DNA from: Rheinheimera maricola
Lineage (GTDB): Bacteria; Pseudomonadota; Gammaproteobacteria; Enterobacterales; Alteromonadaceae
DNA: 64,000 nt
Assembly: GCF_016918075.2 (NCBI RefSeq)
Contig: NZ_JAERPS020000003.1
Location: 434,001-498,000, forward strand
Reading direction: 5' to 3'
The notes beneath the pieces were generated by a model that saw only the letters and a program-made list of their open reading frames with translations, ran no database searches and was not told the origin of the DNA. The position numbers and the translations under genes are program-made. Shown here in pieces: positions 28,335 to 37,648 of this stretch. Within the stretch, counting starts at the first letter, position 1. The number at the start of each line of letters is the position of its first letter.

Positions 28335-28690
28335 TTAAGCTTTTCGCGGATACGCGCTGATTTACCTGAACGATCGCGTAAGTAATAAAGCTTAGCACGG
28401 CGCACGGCACCACGACGTTTAACGGTGATGCTGTCTACCATTGGGCTGTGCGTCTGGAATACACGCTCAACACCTTCGCCATTAGAGATTTTACGTACGG
28501 TGAACGCAGAGTGCAGACCGCGGTTACGCTTAGCGATAACTACGCCTTCAAATGCCTGCAAACGGCTTTTGTCACCTTCTGTTACTTTTACCTGAACTAC
28601 AACAGTGTCGCCCGGCGCGAACGCTGGAACGTCTTTCTTTAACTGTTCATCTTCAAGCATTTTGATGATGTTTTGGCTAACTTTGCTCAT
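28331..28690 (-). CDS. rplS: 50S ribosomal protein L19
   Basis: 119 residues; L19 sits at the 30S-50S interface near the A site. Family features are clear: [15 protein letters not shown], an [16 protein letters not shown] segment and the basic C-terminus [18 protein letters not shown]. Length is normal. It is the last gene of rpsP-rimM-trmD-rplS and is followed by an intrinsic terminator that has been duplicated with the island insertion. Confidence 0.99.
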   Translation of the reverse strand: MSKVSQNIIKMLEDEQLKKDVPAFAPGDTVVVQVKVTEGDKSRLQAFEGVVIAKRNRGLHSAFTVRKISNGEGVERVFQTHSPMVDSITVKRRGAVRRAKLYYLRDRSGKSARIREKLN

Positions 28691-28712
28691 AACAATCTCA
28701 CTTTACCTGGAA

Positions 28713-29501
28713 TTAACTGTCTTCTTGCTGCCCCGTCCGGCACTCTTGCTGATGTTCTTTTTGGAACTCAGCCAGTAACCGTCGTTGCTCCTCAGTCAGA
28801 GCCAGGAGATTTAACATATCCGGTCGTCTAAGCCAGGTTCTCCCAAGAGACTGCTTTAAACGCCAGCGTCGTATATTTTCATGGTTACCACTCAGTAATA
28901 CTGATGGCACCTGTTTATCTGATAACACTTCCGGCCTTGTGTAGTGTGGACAATCCAGCAAACCGGACGCAAAAGAATCCTGTTCTGCTGACTGTTCATG
29001 CCCAAGTACACCTGGTACTAAACGTGACACTGCATCTATCAATGTCATCGCTGGCAATTCACCGCCACTTAACACGTAATCGCCAATTGACCACTCAGAA
29101 TCAATTTCGCCTTCTATTACGCGCTCATCAATGCCTTCATACCGGCCAGCTACTAACAGCAGCTTAGAATACGTCGCCAGTTCAGTAACACCTTTTTGGT
29201 CTAACTTGCGGCCTTGCGGCGACAAATATACCGTGTGTACACCTTCACCTGCAGCATGCTTGGCGGCGCGTATAGCGTCACGCAGCGGCTGCACCATCAT
29301 CAGCATACCAGGGCCACCACCATAAGGCCGGTCATCTACAGTGCGATGCTTGTCCGTTGTGAAATCACGCGGGTTCCAGCATTGCAGTTGCATAATGCCT
29401 TGCTTTACAGCACGGCCGGTTACCCCATATTGCGTTATTGCCTGAAACATTTCCGGGAATAAGGATACAACCCCTACCCACAGCTTAGTGTCATCCGGCA
29501 T
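28713..29501 (-). CDS. trmD: tRNA (guanine37-N1)-methyltransferase
   Basis: 262 residues. TrmD methylates G37 of tRNAs reading CNN, CCN and CGG codons, using S-adenosylmethionine bound in a trefoil knot. Seen here: [20 protein letters not shown] at the start, [11 protein letters not shown] (about 60), [11 protein letters not shown] and the knot segment [15 protein letters not shown]. The ATG overlaps the rimM stop by one base (TAATG), so translation is coupled. The C-terminal tail is Gln/Glu-rich and a few residues longer than in E. coli. Confidence 0.99.
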   Translation of the reverse strand: MPDDTKLWVGVVSLFPEMFQAITQYGVTGRAVKQGIMQLQCWNPRDFTTDKHRTVDDRPYGGGPGMLMMVQPLRDAIRAAKHAAGEGVHTVYLSPQGRKLDQKGVTELATYSKLLLVAGRYEGIDERVIEGEIDSEWSIGDYVLSGGELPAMTLIDAVSRLVPGVLGHEQSAEQDSFASGLLDCPHYTRPEVLSDKQVPSVLLSGNHENIRRWRLKQSLGRTWLRRPDMLNLLALTEEQRRLLAEFQKEHQQECRTGQQEDS

Positions 29502-30028
29502 TAAAACGCGGGATCCCAGTCTACGATAATGCGACGCTCGGTTAAATCAACGCTTTTAATGACAGAATCCACTAAAAACGGCAACAACCTTTCTTTCTGA
29601 CCAAATGCATCGGTACGGTTGGCTTTAACCACTAAAACGTCGTTAGAACCCGTTTCCATCATGTCAGTTACTTCACCTAAGTGATAACCCGCCTCTGTTA
29701 TTACTGCCAAGCCCATCAGGTCTTTCCAGTAATAGTCACCCACTTCCAAAGAAGGCAGTGCCTGGCTCGCTATAGCGATATCAGCATTTACATACTGCTG
29801 CGCTAAGTCTCTGTCACTGACGCCGTCCAATTTCGCTATCAGGCCATTACCATGGCGCTTCCAGCTAGAAATTTGCACTGGTTGCCAGCTACCCTGAAAT
29901 TTTACCTGCCAGGGTTTGTAATCAAAAATCCCTTCCGGGATGTCGGTGTAAGCGTTAACTTTCAGCCAGCCATTGATGCCGTAAACCGCACCAAATTTGC
30001 CAAGAACGACTAAATCTTTCTCACTCAA
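29501..30028 (-). CDS. rimM: Ribosome maturation factor RimM
   Basis: 175 residues. RimM helps assemble the 30S head by binding S19 and 16S rRNA. The N-terminal beta-barrel starts [18 protein letters not shown], and the PRC-barrel half contains [20 protein letters not shown] and [14 protein letters not shown], all expected. It follows rpsP after 29 bp and overlaps trmD by one base. It ends IIVDWDPAF, a usual RimM terminus. Confidence 0.98.
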   Translation of the reverse strand: MSEKDLVVLGKFGAVYGINGWLKVNAYTDIPEGIFDYKPWQVKFQGSWQPVQISSWKRHGNGLIAKLDGVSDRDLAQQYVNADIAIASQALPSLEVGDYYWKDLMGLAVITEAGYHLGEVTDMMETGSNDVLVVKANRTDAFGQKERLLPFLVDSVIKSVDLTERRIIVDWDPAF

Positions 30029-30057
30029 GCTGACTACTCCACACGACCTTTTGCTAA

Positions 30058-30309
30058 TTAAGCAGATGCTTTCTCAGCAGTTTTTACCAAGTTTGCAACG
30101 CGATCACTTAATGAAGCACCTTGTGCTACCCAGTGATTAACGCGATCCAGGTCCAGACGCAGTTTCTCTTCAGTACCGCCAGCGATTGGGTTAAAGAAAC
30201 CCACGCGCTCAATAAAGCGGCCGTCACGAGCAAAACGGCTGTCCGCTACCACAACTTGGTAAAATGGACGCTTTTTTGCGCCACCACGTTGTAAACGAAT
30301 AGTTACCAT
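30058..30309 (-). CDS. rpsP: 30S ribosomal protein S16
   Basis: 83 residues, the normal length. Starts [25 protein letters not shown] and contains [13 protein letters not shown] and [15 protein letters not shown], characteristic of S16, an early 30S assembly protein. First gene of the operon with rimM, trmD and rplS. A good promoter (30383-30410) and a hairpin-bearing leader lie upstream. Confidence 0.99.
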   Translation of the reverse strand: MVTIRLQRGGAKKRPFYQVVVADSRFARDGRFIERVGFFNPIAGGTEEKLRLDLDRVNHWVAQGASLSDRVANLVKTAEKASA

Positions 30310-30342
30310 AAGGCCCTCTAATTTTATCGTTCAGGTTTTATC

Positions 30343-30377
30343 AAAAATAACAAAGCCCCCGGTTGGATCCAAGGGCT
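30343..30377 (-). promoter_or_regulatory. 5' leader hairpin of the rpsP operon with U-rich tail
   Basis: On the minus strand AGCCC...GGGCT (30377-30373 with 30358-30354) encloses the palindrome TTGGATCCAA and is followed by TTGTTATTTTT. It would lie at the very 5' end of the mRNA. It resembles a terminator but might instead stabilise or regulate the transcript. Confidence 0.4.
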
Positions 30378-30382
30378 GCAGC

Positions 30383-30410
30383 ATTTTACTGATTTAGAGC
30401 GCAATTGCAA
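30383..30410 (-). promoter_or_regulatory. rpsP operon promoter
   Basis: TTGCAA (30410-30405), a 16-bp spacer and TAAAAT (30388-30383) on the minus strand. Confidence 0.6.
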
Positions 30411-30445
30411 GGTATTTCGCGGCTTGGCTGCCATTGCAGCGCTAA

Positions 30446-30469
30446 ATAAAACCCCGCACTGTGGCGGGG
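30446..30469 (-). terminator. ffh terminator
   Basis: Minus strand CCCCGC, 6-nt loop, GCGGGG, then TTTTAT, 22 bp after the ffh stop. Confidence 0.85.
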
Positions 30470-30490
30470 CTGACTAAATATAGGCCGGAT

Positions 30491-31858
30491 TTATCGCGGT
30501 GGTAGCATGCCCGGTGGCAGCTTACCGCCCATACCGCGCATCATTTTCATCATGCCGCCTTTACCGGACATCTGCTTCATCATTTTTTGCATTTGGGTAA
30601 ACTGCTTCAGCAGTTGGTTAATATCCTGCACCTGGGTGCCTGAACCTGCAGCAATACGCTTTTTACGCGATCCTTTCAGCAAATCAGGGAACTCACGTTC
30701 TTTCTTCGTCATTGAATTAATGATGGCTTCCATCTTAACAAATTGCTTATCACCCATCTGATTCATCGCACCCGCAGGTAGGTTTTTCATACCCGGCAGT
30801 TTGTCTAGCATCGACATCATGCCACCCATACCACGCATTTGTACCAGCTGTTCGCGAAAATCCTCCAGTGAGAAGCCTTTGCCCTTCATCACTTTTTGCG
30901 CCATTTTGGCTGCTTTATCTTTGTCGACTTTTTGCTCAAGCTCTTCAATTAAACTCAGCACATCGCCCATACCCAAAATCCGTGAAGCAACACGGTCTGG
31001 ATGAAACGGCTCTAAGGCATCGGTTTTTTCGCCGGTACCGAGAAATTTAATTGGCTTGCCAGTAATATGCCTAATAGACAGCGCCGCCCCACCACGGGCA
31101 TCACCATCAGTCTTGGTTAGAATAACACCTGTTAACGGCAGCGCATCATTAAACGCCTTGGCGGTATTGGCAGCATCTTGCCCGGTCATGGCATCCACGA
31201 CGAATAGCGTTTCTATCGGTTTTACCGCAGCATGCAGCGCGATAATTTCGTCCATCATGCTACTGTCAACATGCAAACGGCCTGCGGTATCAACTAGCAG
31301 CACGTCAAAAATGCGGGTGCGGGCGTGTGCAATAGCAGCATTAACTATATCAACGGGCTTTTGCGACAAATCACTGGGAAAAAATTCCACCCCCACTTCT
31401 TTTGCCAGCGTTTCCAGCTGTTTAATAGCCGCTGGACGATATACGTCAGCCGACACAACCAGTACTTTTTTCTTTTTACGCAATGTTAAAAACTTCGCCA
31501 ACTTGGCTACTGACGTTGTTTTACCCGCGCCTTGCAAGCCCGCCATTAACACCACTGCCGGTGGCTGAGTGTTCAGCGCTAACTCCTCGTTAGCTTCACC
31601 CATCGCCTCTTCCAGAGCTTTACGGACAATTTTTAAAAATTCTTGCCCAGGTGTAAGGCTTTTACTCACTTCCAGTCCTACAGAGCGCTGCTTTACATTG
31701 GCAACAAAATCGCGCACTACCGGCAACGCAACGTCGGCTTCAAGCAATGCCATCCGCACTTCGCGCAGCGTATCTTTTACATTGTCTTCAGTTAAACGGC
31801 CACGGCCAGTAATGTTTTTCAGCGTGGCACTTAAACGATCTGCTAGATTTTCAAACAT
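30491..31858 (-). CDS. ffh: Signal recognition particle protein Ffh
   Basis: 455 residues. Ffh binds 4.5S RNA and nascent signal sequences and delivers ribosomes to FtsY. The N domain (about 1-90) is followed by the GTPase G domain: GLQGAGKTTSVAKLA P-loop at about 107, DTAGRLHVD, TKTDGDARGGAALS. The Met-rich M domain (from about 325) includes RGMGGMMSMLDKLPGM and SGKGGMMKMMRGMGG. All motifs are intact. Single gene with its own terminator, divergent from ypjD as in many gammaproteobacteria. Confidence 0.99.
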   Translation of the reverse strand: MFENLADRLSATLKNITGRGRLTEDNVKDTLREVRMALLEADVALPVVRDFVANVKQRSVGLEVSKSLTPGQEFLKIVRKALEEAMGEANEELALNTQPPAVVLMAGLQGAGKTTSVAKLAKFLTLRKKKKVLVVSADVYRPAAIKQLETLAKEVGVEFFPSDLSQKPVDIVNAAIAHARTRIFDVLLVDTAGRLHVDSSMMDEIIALHAAVKPIETLFVVDAMTGQDAANTAKAFNDALPLTGVILTKTDGDARGGAALSIRHITGKPIKFLGTGEKTDALEPFHPDRVASRILGMGDVLSLIEELEQKVDKDKAAKMAQKVMKGKGFSLEDFREQLVQMRGMGGMMSMLDKLPGMKNLPAGAMNQMGDKQFVKMEAIINSMTKKEREFPDLLKGSRKKRIAAGSGTQVQDINQLLKQFTQMQKMMKQMSGKGGMMKMMRGMGGKLPPGMLPPR

Positions 31859-32004
31859 GGTTGTTCACTCTACAGCGATGATGTCGCCGATTATACCAAA
31901 GACAGGCGGCAGAAGCAGCCGTTAAGAAACTGTTGATCGCAGCGCTGGGCATCTGCTAAAAGTTGCAATACAATACCAAGTCATCGAAATGAAAGGAACT
32001 GCTA

Positions 32005-32814
32005 GTGATGTCTACGGTGCTGTTAACTGCACTTGCATTAAATGCTTATCTGGTTGCGACCGGCTCAGTATTGCTGCGCATTTTCCACCCGAAAGGGCCA
32101 CATTTTAAAACTACGTTTAGTGCTGCAGTCGCAGGCCTGGTGCTGCATATGCTGGTACTGACCAGTATGCTGTTCACTGCTGACGGCCAAAATTTCAGTT
32201 TACTTAATGTGAGCTCTTTAGTGTGCTGGCTCATTACCGTTGCCGTTACTCTAACGTCGCTTCGTGCGCCAGCCGTGTTGCTATTACCTGTGGTATATGG
32301 TTTTGCCAGCCTGATGCAGGTGGCCGTGTTAACCTTGCCACATAGCGTGCAGTTACAACATTTTGAGCAAAACATAGGCTTACTTGTACACATCTTATTG
32401 GCATTTATTGCCTATGCCATCTTAATGATGGCGATGTTGTATTCCTTTCAGGTTAGCTACATCAGTAGCAGATTAAAGCAAAAAGATTTTGCTGCCATGA
32501 CCCGTCATATGCCACCACTGGTGCAGGCCGAGGTGCTGCAATTTCGCATTTTACTGGCCGGTACCGTGTTGTTAGGCTTGGCTCTGCTGGTCGCCGCAAT
32601 ATTTATGGATAACTGGCTGGCAAAAGAAAATTTGCATAAAAACGTCTTTAGCTTTGCTGGCTTTATTGTATTTGCGGTATTGTGTTGGGGCCACGCCAAG
32701 CTTGGCTGGCGTGGCAAAATTGCCAATTCGTTAACATTGAGCGGTGCAGCACTGCTAACTTTAGGCTATTTTGGTAGCCGTTTTGTGCGAGAAGTGCTAC
32801 TCAATTCACTTTAA
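32005..32814 (+). CDS. ypjD: CcsA/HemX-like inner membrane protein YpjD
   Basis: 269 residues with about eight transmembrane helices, belonging to the cytochrome c assembly (CcsA/CcmC/HemX) superfamily. Conserved His-containing segments include NIGLLVHILLAFIAYAILM and FSFAGFIVFAVLCWGHAKLGWRGK. Function in gammaproteobacteria is unknown, although it is consistently next to corB and ffh. AAGGA lies 7 bp before GTG 32005 and 10 bp before ATG 32008, so either may be used. It is followed after 65 bp by corB, likely in one operon. Confidence 0.92.
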   Translation: MMSTVLLTALALNAYLVATGSVLLRIFHPKGPHFKTTFSAAVAGLVLHMLVLTSMLFTADGQNFSLLNVSSLVCWLITVAVTLTSLRAPAVLLLPVVYGFASLMQVAVLTLPHSVQLQHFEQNIGLLVHILLAFIAYAILMMAMLYSFQVSYISSRLKQKDFAAMTRHMPPLVQAEVLQFRILLAGTVLLGLALLVAAIFMDNWLAKENLHKNVFSFAGFIVFAVLCWGHAKLGWRGKIANSLTLSGAALLTLGYFGSRFVREVLLNSL

Positions 32815-32879
32815 TTCTTGACTCAACAGACACTTCGTAATATCAAGTACAGGTGTTTGGCAATACAGGTATTTAACTC

Positions 32880-34148
32880 TTGGACGACATATCGACGGGT
32901 ACGCTATTTATTGTTTTGGGCGTGCTCTTATTCATATCTGCCTATTTCTCGGGATCAGAAACTGGCATGATGTCTGTGAACCCTTATCGTTTGAAACATT
33001 TAACAAACGAAAATCATAAGGGTGCCATCCGGGTAAGCGAATTGCTGAAACGGCCAGACCGTTTAATTGGCCTGATTTTGATTGGCAACAATCTGGTTAA
33101 TATTGCTGCGTCTGCTATTGCAACGATTATCGGCATGCGTCTTTACGGTGATGTGGGTATAGCTATTGCTACGGTTGCGCTGACTATGGTGGTGCTGGTG
33201 TTTGCTGAGGTAACACCTAAAACTATCGCGGCATTGCATCCAGAGCGTATCGCCTTTCCTAGTTCAGCATTGTTGAAGATATTACTGAAAATATTTTATC
33301 CATTGGTGTGGCTGGTAAACTTTATTACTAACGGCATACTGGCTCTGATGGGCATAAGCCCGGAAAAACATCAAGGCAACAGCTTAAGCGCAGAAGAATT
33401 ACGCACTGTGGTGCATGAAGCCGGCGCGCTGATCCCCGAGCAACACCAAAGCATGCTGGTAGGCGTACTGGACCTGGAAAATGCCACAGTGGAAGATATT
33501 ATGGTGCCGCGCAATGAAATTGTCGGTATCGATATCAACGACGAATGGAAAGATATAGAGCGCCAGCTGGCCAATATGCAATATAGCCGAATCTTGCTCT
33601 ATCGTGACAACATAGATGACGCTATAGGCTTTGTGCACCCACGTGAGTTAATGCGATTATTAATCAAAGAACAACTTACCAAAGCGACATTGATGCGGGC
33701 TGTCAGCGAGATTTACTTTATTCCTGAGGGCACGCCACTAAATACTCAGCTGATGAAATTTCAACGCACCAAAGATCGCATTGGTTTAGTGGTAGATGAA
33801 TACGGTGATATTCAGGGCCTGGTTACATTGGCAGATATTTTGGAAGAAGTGGTAGGCGAATTTACCACCGATATCAGCGATGAAAGCAACGAAGATATTA
33901 TGCCGCAACCTGATGGCTCTTACTTGATTGACGGTAGTATTAACTTGCGTGATTTGAACCGGGAAATGCAACTTGAGCTGCCAACCGATGGACCTAAAAC
34001 GTTAAACGGTTTGATATTGGAATACCTGGAAGAAATTCCACAAGGAAAACTTAGTATTCGCTTATCTGGTTATCCAATGGAAGTCGTCGACGTACAGGAC
34101 AATATGATTAAAACTGTACGCATATTAGCTCACTTGAAAAAAGGCTAG
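32880..34148 (+). CDS. corB: CorB/HlyC-CorC family transporter-associated protein
   Basis: 422 residues. The N-terminal DUF21 domain has four hydrophobic helices with the FSGSETGMMSVN and GNNLVNI segments; then two CBS motifs (about 205-330) with IMVPRNEIVGID and DEYGDIQGLVTLADILEE; then the C-terminal CorC/HlyC domain (about 340-420). The family handles Mg2+ (and perhaps Na+) export or efflux regulation across the inner membrane. The start is TTG at 32880, with AGG about 11 bp upstream; TTG starts are common for this gene. It follows ypjD and ends before a strong terminator. Confidence 0.93.
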   Translation: MDDISTGTLFIVLGVLLFISAYFSGSETGMMSVNPYRLKHLTNENHKGAIRVSELLKRPDRLIGLILIGNNLVNIAASAIATIIGMRLYGDVGIAIATVALTMVVLVFAEVTPKTIAALHPERIAFPSSALLKILLKIFYPLVWLVNFITNGILALMGISPEKHQGNSLSAEELRTVVHEAGALIPEQHQSMLVGVLDLENATVEDIMVPRNEIVGIDINDEWKDIERQLANMQYSRILLYRDNIDDAIGFVHPRELMRLLIKEQLTKATLMRAVSEIYFIPEGTPLNTQLMKFQRTKDRIGLVVDEYGDIQGLVTLADILEEVVGEFTTDISDESNEDIMPQPDGSYLIDGSINLRDLNREMQLELPTDGPKTLNGLILEYLEEIPQGKLSIRLSGYPMEVVDVQDNMIKTVRILAHLKKG

Positions 34149-34159
34149 TCGACGTTTAC

Positions 34160-34187
34160 AAAAGCCGGCTCAGCCGGTTTTTTTTAT
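34160..34187 (+). terminator. ypjD-corB terminator
   Basis: AAAGCCGGC, loop TCA, GCCGGTTTT followed by more T, 12 bp after the corB stop. Confidence 0.88.
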
Positions 34188-34190
34188 TAT

Positions 34191-34823
34191 CTAAGCAAAA
34201 AACAATCGCCACAGCCAACCACGCTTCAAATCGTCTTCACATGTTTTAAGTTGCGCTGCATAATTACTCGCCCGGTTATCTACTTTTTTGGCTACCTGCA
34301 CCAGCCATGCTTTCTGCTTATAACTACCACGTTTGTAGCCGCCCCATCCTTCGTGATAATTAAGATACTGGTTATACGCGTCCCACTTTGACACACCGTT
34401 TAGCCGCTGGCTTTTGCTGATATACCAACCCATAAAATCGATGGCATCGTCAAAGTTATCCCGACTGGCCCAAAAGCGGTCTGCCTCTTTAACATATTCG
34501 TCCCAAGTGACGGTTTTTGCCTGTGAGTAACCATAGGCGCTGCTGGCGCGACCATAAGGAATAAAACCCAAAAACCAGCGCATTGGTGGCCGGGCGTTAT
34601 GCTTAAAACTGCTTTCCTGATACATGATGCTCATGGGGACATGTATAGGTACACCCCATTTATCACGTACCTTGGCGGCCGCGTCGTACCAGTCTCGGTG
34701 TTCATTAAAAATTTCACACAGGTTCGACGTGTTTTGTGGCGGTGGCGTGCTGCAACCACTAACAAACAGCATCGCGGTGGTGGCAAATAGTAGTGGCGCA
34801 GTGAGAGTATGAACTTTTTTCAT
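34191..34823 (-). CDS. SLT-domain lipoprotein (lytic transglycosylase-like)
   Basis: 210 residues with a lipoprotein signal ending FVSGCSTPPP (Cys about 24). The mature part is a transglycosylase SLT domain: VPMSIMYQESSFKHNA holds the catalytic Glu of the ES motif, and SSAYGYSQAKTVTWDEYVK and NYHEGWGGYKRGSY are typical downstream motifs. Such enzymes cleave the MurNAc-GlcNAc bond to 1,6-anhydromuropeptides at the outer membrane. Length is short, a minimal catalytic domain. It converges on corB and lies downstream of gshA in the same direction. Confidence 0.9.
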   Translation of the reverse strand: MKKVHTLTAPLLFATTAMLFVSGCSTPPPQNTSNLCEIFNEHRDWYDAAAKVRDKWGVPIHVPMSIMYQESSFKHNARPPMRWFLGFIPYGRASSAYGYSQAKTVTWDEYVKEADRFWASRDNFDDAIDFMGWYISKSQRLNGVSKWDAYNQYLNYHEGWGGYKRGSYKQKAWLVQVAKKVDNRASNYAAQLKTCEDDLKRGWLWRLFFA

Positions 34824-34884
34824 TCAGTTGATTCTAACAACTTGCACGGATGCAACCAAGTTTTATCTCCCTGGATTACTCTTA

Positions 34885-34911
34885 CGGCTACCAATGGTAG
34901 CCGGTTTTTTT
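34885..34911 (+). terminator. Plus-strand terminator with no annotated plus-strand gene
   Basis: CGGCTACC, loop AAT, GGTAGCCG and then a run of seven T, reading rightward. The genes on both sides point leftward, so it may end a short or antisense transcript beginning near 34830 or within the SLT gene. Confidence 0.6.
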
Positions 34912-34917
34912 GCCTCT

Positions 34918-36510
34918 TTATGTCGCATCAGTGCACTTAGGAACTTCGGCAAAATACTGTTCAATATACTGCTCAAAACTTACCGTATCTTGCATTTCGA
35001 TCTGCTGTTGCCGCTGCGTTGACTGCTGTGCTGCTGCCATAAATTGCGGCTCATTGTAATACTGGTAAGCCTGCTGCCCTAACTGCTGACGATACTGCGC
35101 AGATAACTGCAAAATATAGCTGCCGTTATCTTGTTGCGTTGCCAGCAATTGGTTTAACAGCTGGCCAGAAAATGTTTGTGACGGGTCTAGCAGGCTTAGA
35201 TAAAATTGTTGCAGCGCGGCTGAATAACGCTGATTGCCATAAGCAGTATCAAGGTGCCGCGCAATTGGCATCATATCGGCGAACAGCTCTTCAGCCCAGT
35301 CTTGCATTAACCTTGGCTGGCCATTTTGCAGCAATTCAAGACTATTACGTCGACCGTCGGTAACCACTTTTTTCAGATTTTGCTCTGTTACCGTTTGTTC
35401 TGCGGCGGATAATGTCGGGCTATCTTTTAGCAGGCAATACAGCAGAAAAACATCAAGAAAATGCATTTGTTCGGCGCTGATACCTACCGCACTAAAGGGG
35501 TTCACATCCAATGCCCGTACTTCAATATATTCGACACCGCGCTTAGAAAGCGCGCAAGTGGGTCGCTCGCCGGATTCAGTGGTGCGCTTAGGCCGGATAG
35601 TAGAATAGAACTCGTTTTCAATTTGCAATACATTGGCATTCAGTTGCTGATATTCGCCATTTACTTTCACGCCAATGTTGCGATATTCCTCAGATGGCAT
35701 GCTAATGGCGGCATGCAAACCGCTGATGTACTCTTCCAGACTGTTATAGGTTATATTTAAACTAGACTGTGCACTGTTAGTATAGCCCAAATCACTCATG
35801 CGTAACGACGTCGCATAGGGCAAATACAATGACCCTTTACCCAGTGGTTGAAAGGCATACCTGCTGCTACGGTCCTGTAAAAATGATTTACACATCGCCG
35901 GTGACGCACCGAACAAGTAGACAATAAGCCAGACATAGCGCTTGTAGTTACGAATAAGCGCCAGATATTGCTCGGAAATAAAGCTTTGTAACTCACCGTC
36001 TTGCCCCAGCACTTGCTGATACTGTTGCCAGAAACTCTGTGGTAAAGAGAAGTTAAAATGCACCCCGCTTATTGCTTGCATCATGCTGCCGTAACGATTG
36101 TGCAGGCCTTTGCGGTACAATGTTTTCATGCGGCCAACGTTAGAGCTGCCATATTGTGCAAACGGAATCGCCTGATCTTTACCGATAAAGCACGGCATGC
36201 TAGCCGCCCAGAACTGTTCTTCACCAATATTCCGAATGGTAAAACGATGAATATCAGCAAGTTGCGCCAGCGTGGTATCAATATTGTCGCTTACAGGCGT
36301 AATGAACTCGAGCAACGATTCAGAAAAATCGGTGGTGATCCACGGATGAGTTAACGCAGAACCAAGTGCCTCAGCATGCGGTGTTAACGCAAGCTTCCCA
36401 TCAGTCTGCACTCTTAGCGTCTCACGTTCAATACCATGCAAAATGCCGGTAACTGCCTGAGGGTTGATGCCGCTTAACTGCTGCAGCCGTTGATTTATCA
36501 TTGAACCCAA
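34918..36510 (-). CDS. gshA: Glutamate-cysteine ligase (gamma-glutamylcysteine synthetase), class I
   Basis: 530 residues (E. coli 518). It makes gamma-glutamylcysteine from ATP, Glu and Cys, the rate-limiting step of glutathione synthesis. GIERETLRV and ITTDFSESLLEFITP hold ATP/metal-site residues; GVHFNFSLP, RSSRYAFQPLGKGSLYLPYATSLRMSDLGY and EYIEVRALDVNPF are family motifs. Start is ambiguous: AAGGA precedes TTG 36510 by 6 bp, while ATG 36501 would remove three residues. No glutathione synthetase gene is adjacent. Confidence 0.97.
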   Translation of the reverse strand: MGSMINQRLQQLSGINPQAVTGILHGIERETLRVQTDGKLALTPHAEALGSALTHPWITTDFSESLLEFITPVSDNIDTTLAQLADIHRFTIRNIGEEQFWAASMPCFIGKDQAIPFAQYGSSNVGRMKTLYRKGLHNRYGSMMQAISGVHFNFSLPQSFWQQYQQVLGQDGELQSFISEQYLALIRNYKRYVWLIVYLFGASPAMCKSFLQDRSSRYAFQPLGKGSLYLPYATSLRMSDLGYTNSAQSSLNITYNSLEEYISGLHAAISMPSEEYRNIGVKVNGEYQQLNANVLQIENEFYSTIRPKRTTESGERPTCALSKRGVEYIEVRALDVNPFSAVGISAEQMHFLDVFLLYCLLKDSPTLSAAEQTVTEQNLKKVVTDGRRNSLELLQNGQPRLMQDWAEELFADMMPIARHLDTAYGNQRYSAALQQFYLSLLDPSQTFSGQLLNQLLATQQDNGSYILQLSAQYRQQLGQQAYQYYNEPQFMAAAQQSTQRQQQIEMQDTVSFEQYIEQYFAEVPKCTDAT

Positions 36511-36632
36511 GTGATATCCTTAAAAAGCAAGACGCCTGTGGCAAGAAATTGGGGGCGCCATATTAAACTTCAAGACCGACAGCCAATTTAGCCTGCAATT
36601 ACCTTAACAACAATGCTGTTTTCGCCAGTTGG

Positions 36633-36667
36633 AAAAAATAACCCCGCAATGGCGGACCAATGCGGGG
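36633..36667 (-). terminator. pssA terminator
   Basis: CCCCGCA (36642-36648) and TGCGGGG (36661-36667) pair around a 12-nt loop; the minus-strand transcript then reads TTATTTTTT. It lies 22 bp after pssA. Confidence 0.8.
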
Positions 36668-36689
36668 CTATTTACTAAAGCATTTAGCA

Positions 36690-37529
36690 CTAATGAGATT
36701 TGTCTGTATCTGACACCTTCGATTCGGTGTTATTGGCCGCTGCAGCTGGATCAGGCTCAGCAAAGTCAGCATCGTCTGAATCACCCACAACGTGCTCCAA
36801 CTTTAACTTGCGCACACTGCGAATGGTTGTTACCGGGCCTGAACAAGCATAGATAAAAAAGATACCAAACAGCATTTCTGCAGGTCGGGATGCAATAACG
36901 ACAAAGACCAGTAACACCAGTAATATCGTTAAAAACGAAACCCGGTCGCGCCAGTTTAGATCTTTAAAAGAGTTATAACGGAAGTTACTCACCATTAATA
37001 AGCCTGCGGCAATAGTGAGCAAACCAATCAGATAACCAATATTGTCGCCATTGATTTCATAAATGCTGCCAACCCACACCATACCAGCAATAATACCGGC
37101 GGCAGCTGGACTTGCCAGACCCTGAAAAAAACGGCTGTCGGTGATACCCAGATTGGCGTTAAAGCGTGCCAGCCTTAACGCAGCACAAGCGACGTAAATA
37201 AATGCCGCCAACCAGCCAAATTTACCGTATTCAGCCAGGCCCCAGTTATAAGCCACTAAAGCTGGTGCCATACCAAAGGCTATCAAATCTGACATACTGT
37301 CGTATTGAGCACCAAACTCACTCTGAGTGTTGGTCAAACGTGCTACACGGCCATCTAAACCATCAAAAATCATCGCGATAAAAATGGCAACGGCGGCGGC
37401 TTCAAAGCGACCGTTCATCGATGCCACTATGGCAAAAAAGCCGGAGAACAAACCGCCGGTAGTCAGTAAATTGGGCAGTAGGTAAATACCCTTGCGTGGC
37501 CCGCTATCATTCGTTTTCGATTCTGTCAT
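36690..37529 (-). CDS. pssA: CDP-diacylglycerol-serine O-phosphatidyltransferase (CDP-alcohol type)
   Basis: 279 residues with about seven membrane helices. It makes phosphatidylserine, precursor of phosphatidylethanolamine. The CDP-alcohol phosphotransferase signature DGx2ARx8Gx3Dx3D is complete in DGRVARLTNTQSEFGAQYDS..D (motif about residues 58-80, written here in part). This is the integral-membrane type found in Bacillus and Pseudomonas, not the phospholipase-D-like PssA of E. coli. A charged Asp/Ala-rich tail of about 35 residues follows the last helix. Single gene between gshA and clpB. Confidence 0.92.
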   Translation of the reverse strand: MTESKTNDSGPRKGIYLLPNLLTTGGLFSGFFAIVASMNGRFEAAAVAIFIAMIFDGLDGRVARLTNTQSEFGAQYDSMSDLIAFGMAPALVAYNWGLAEYGKFGWLAAFIYVACAALRLARFNANLGITDSRFFQGLASPAAAGIIAGMVWVGSIYEINGDNIGYLIGLLTIAAGLLMVSNFRYNSFKDLNWRDRVSFLTILLVLLVFVVIASRPAEMLFGIFFIYACSGPVTTIRSVRKLKLEHVVGDSDDADFAEPDPAAAANNTESKVSDTDKSH

Positions 37530-37597
37530 AACACACTTCTATAAGGGATACTGCTTAAGATTATAAGGGACATACCATAGCATGGATAGCCTTTAAC

Positions 37598-37629
37598 AAA
37601 AAAGTGACCGCCGGGGCGGTCACTTTTTT
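37598..37629 (-). terminator. clpB terminator
   Basis: AAAAAAGTGACCGC, loop CGGG, GCGGTCACTTTTTT, a 14-bp stem including A/T tracts, 20 bp after the clpB stop. Confidence 0.95.
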
Positions 37630-37648
37630 GCCTAGAAAGTCTCTTAAA

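Noticed and set aside
31056..31568. Open frame of 170 codons antisense to ffh
   Set aside because: It is the mirror of the conserved ffh coding strand, with no ribosome site or recognisable protein.
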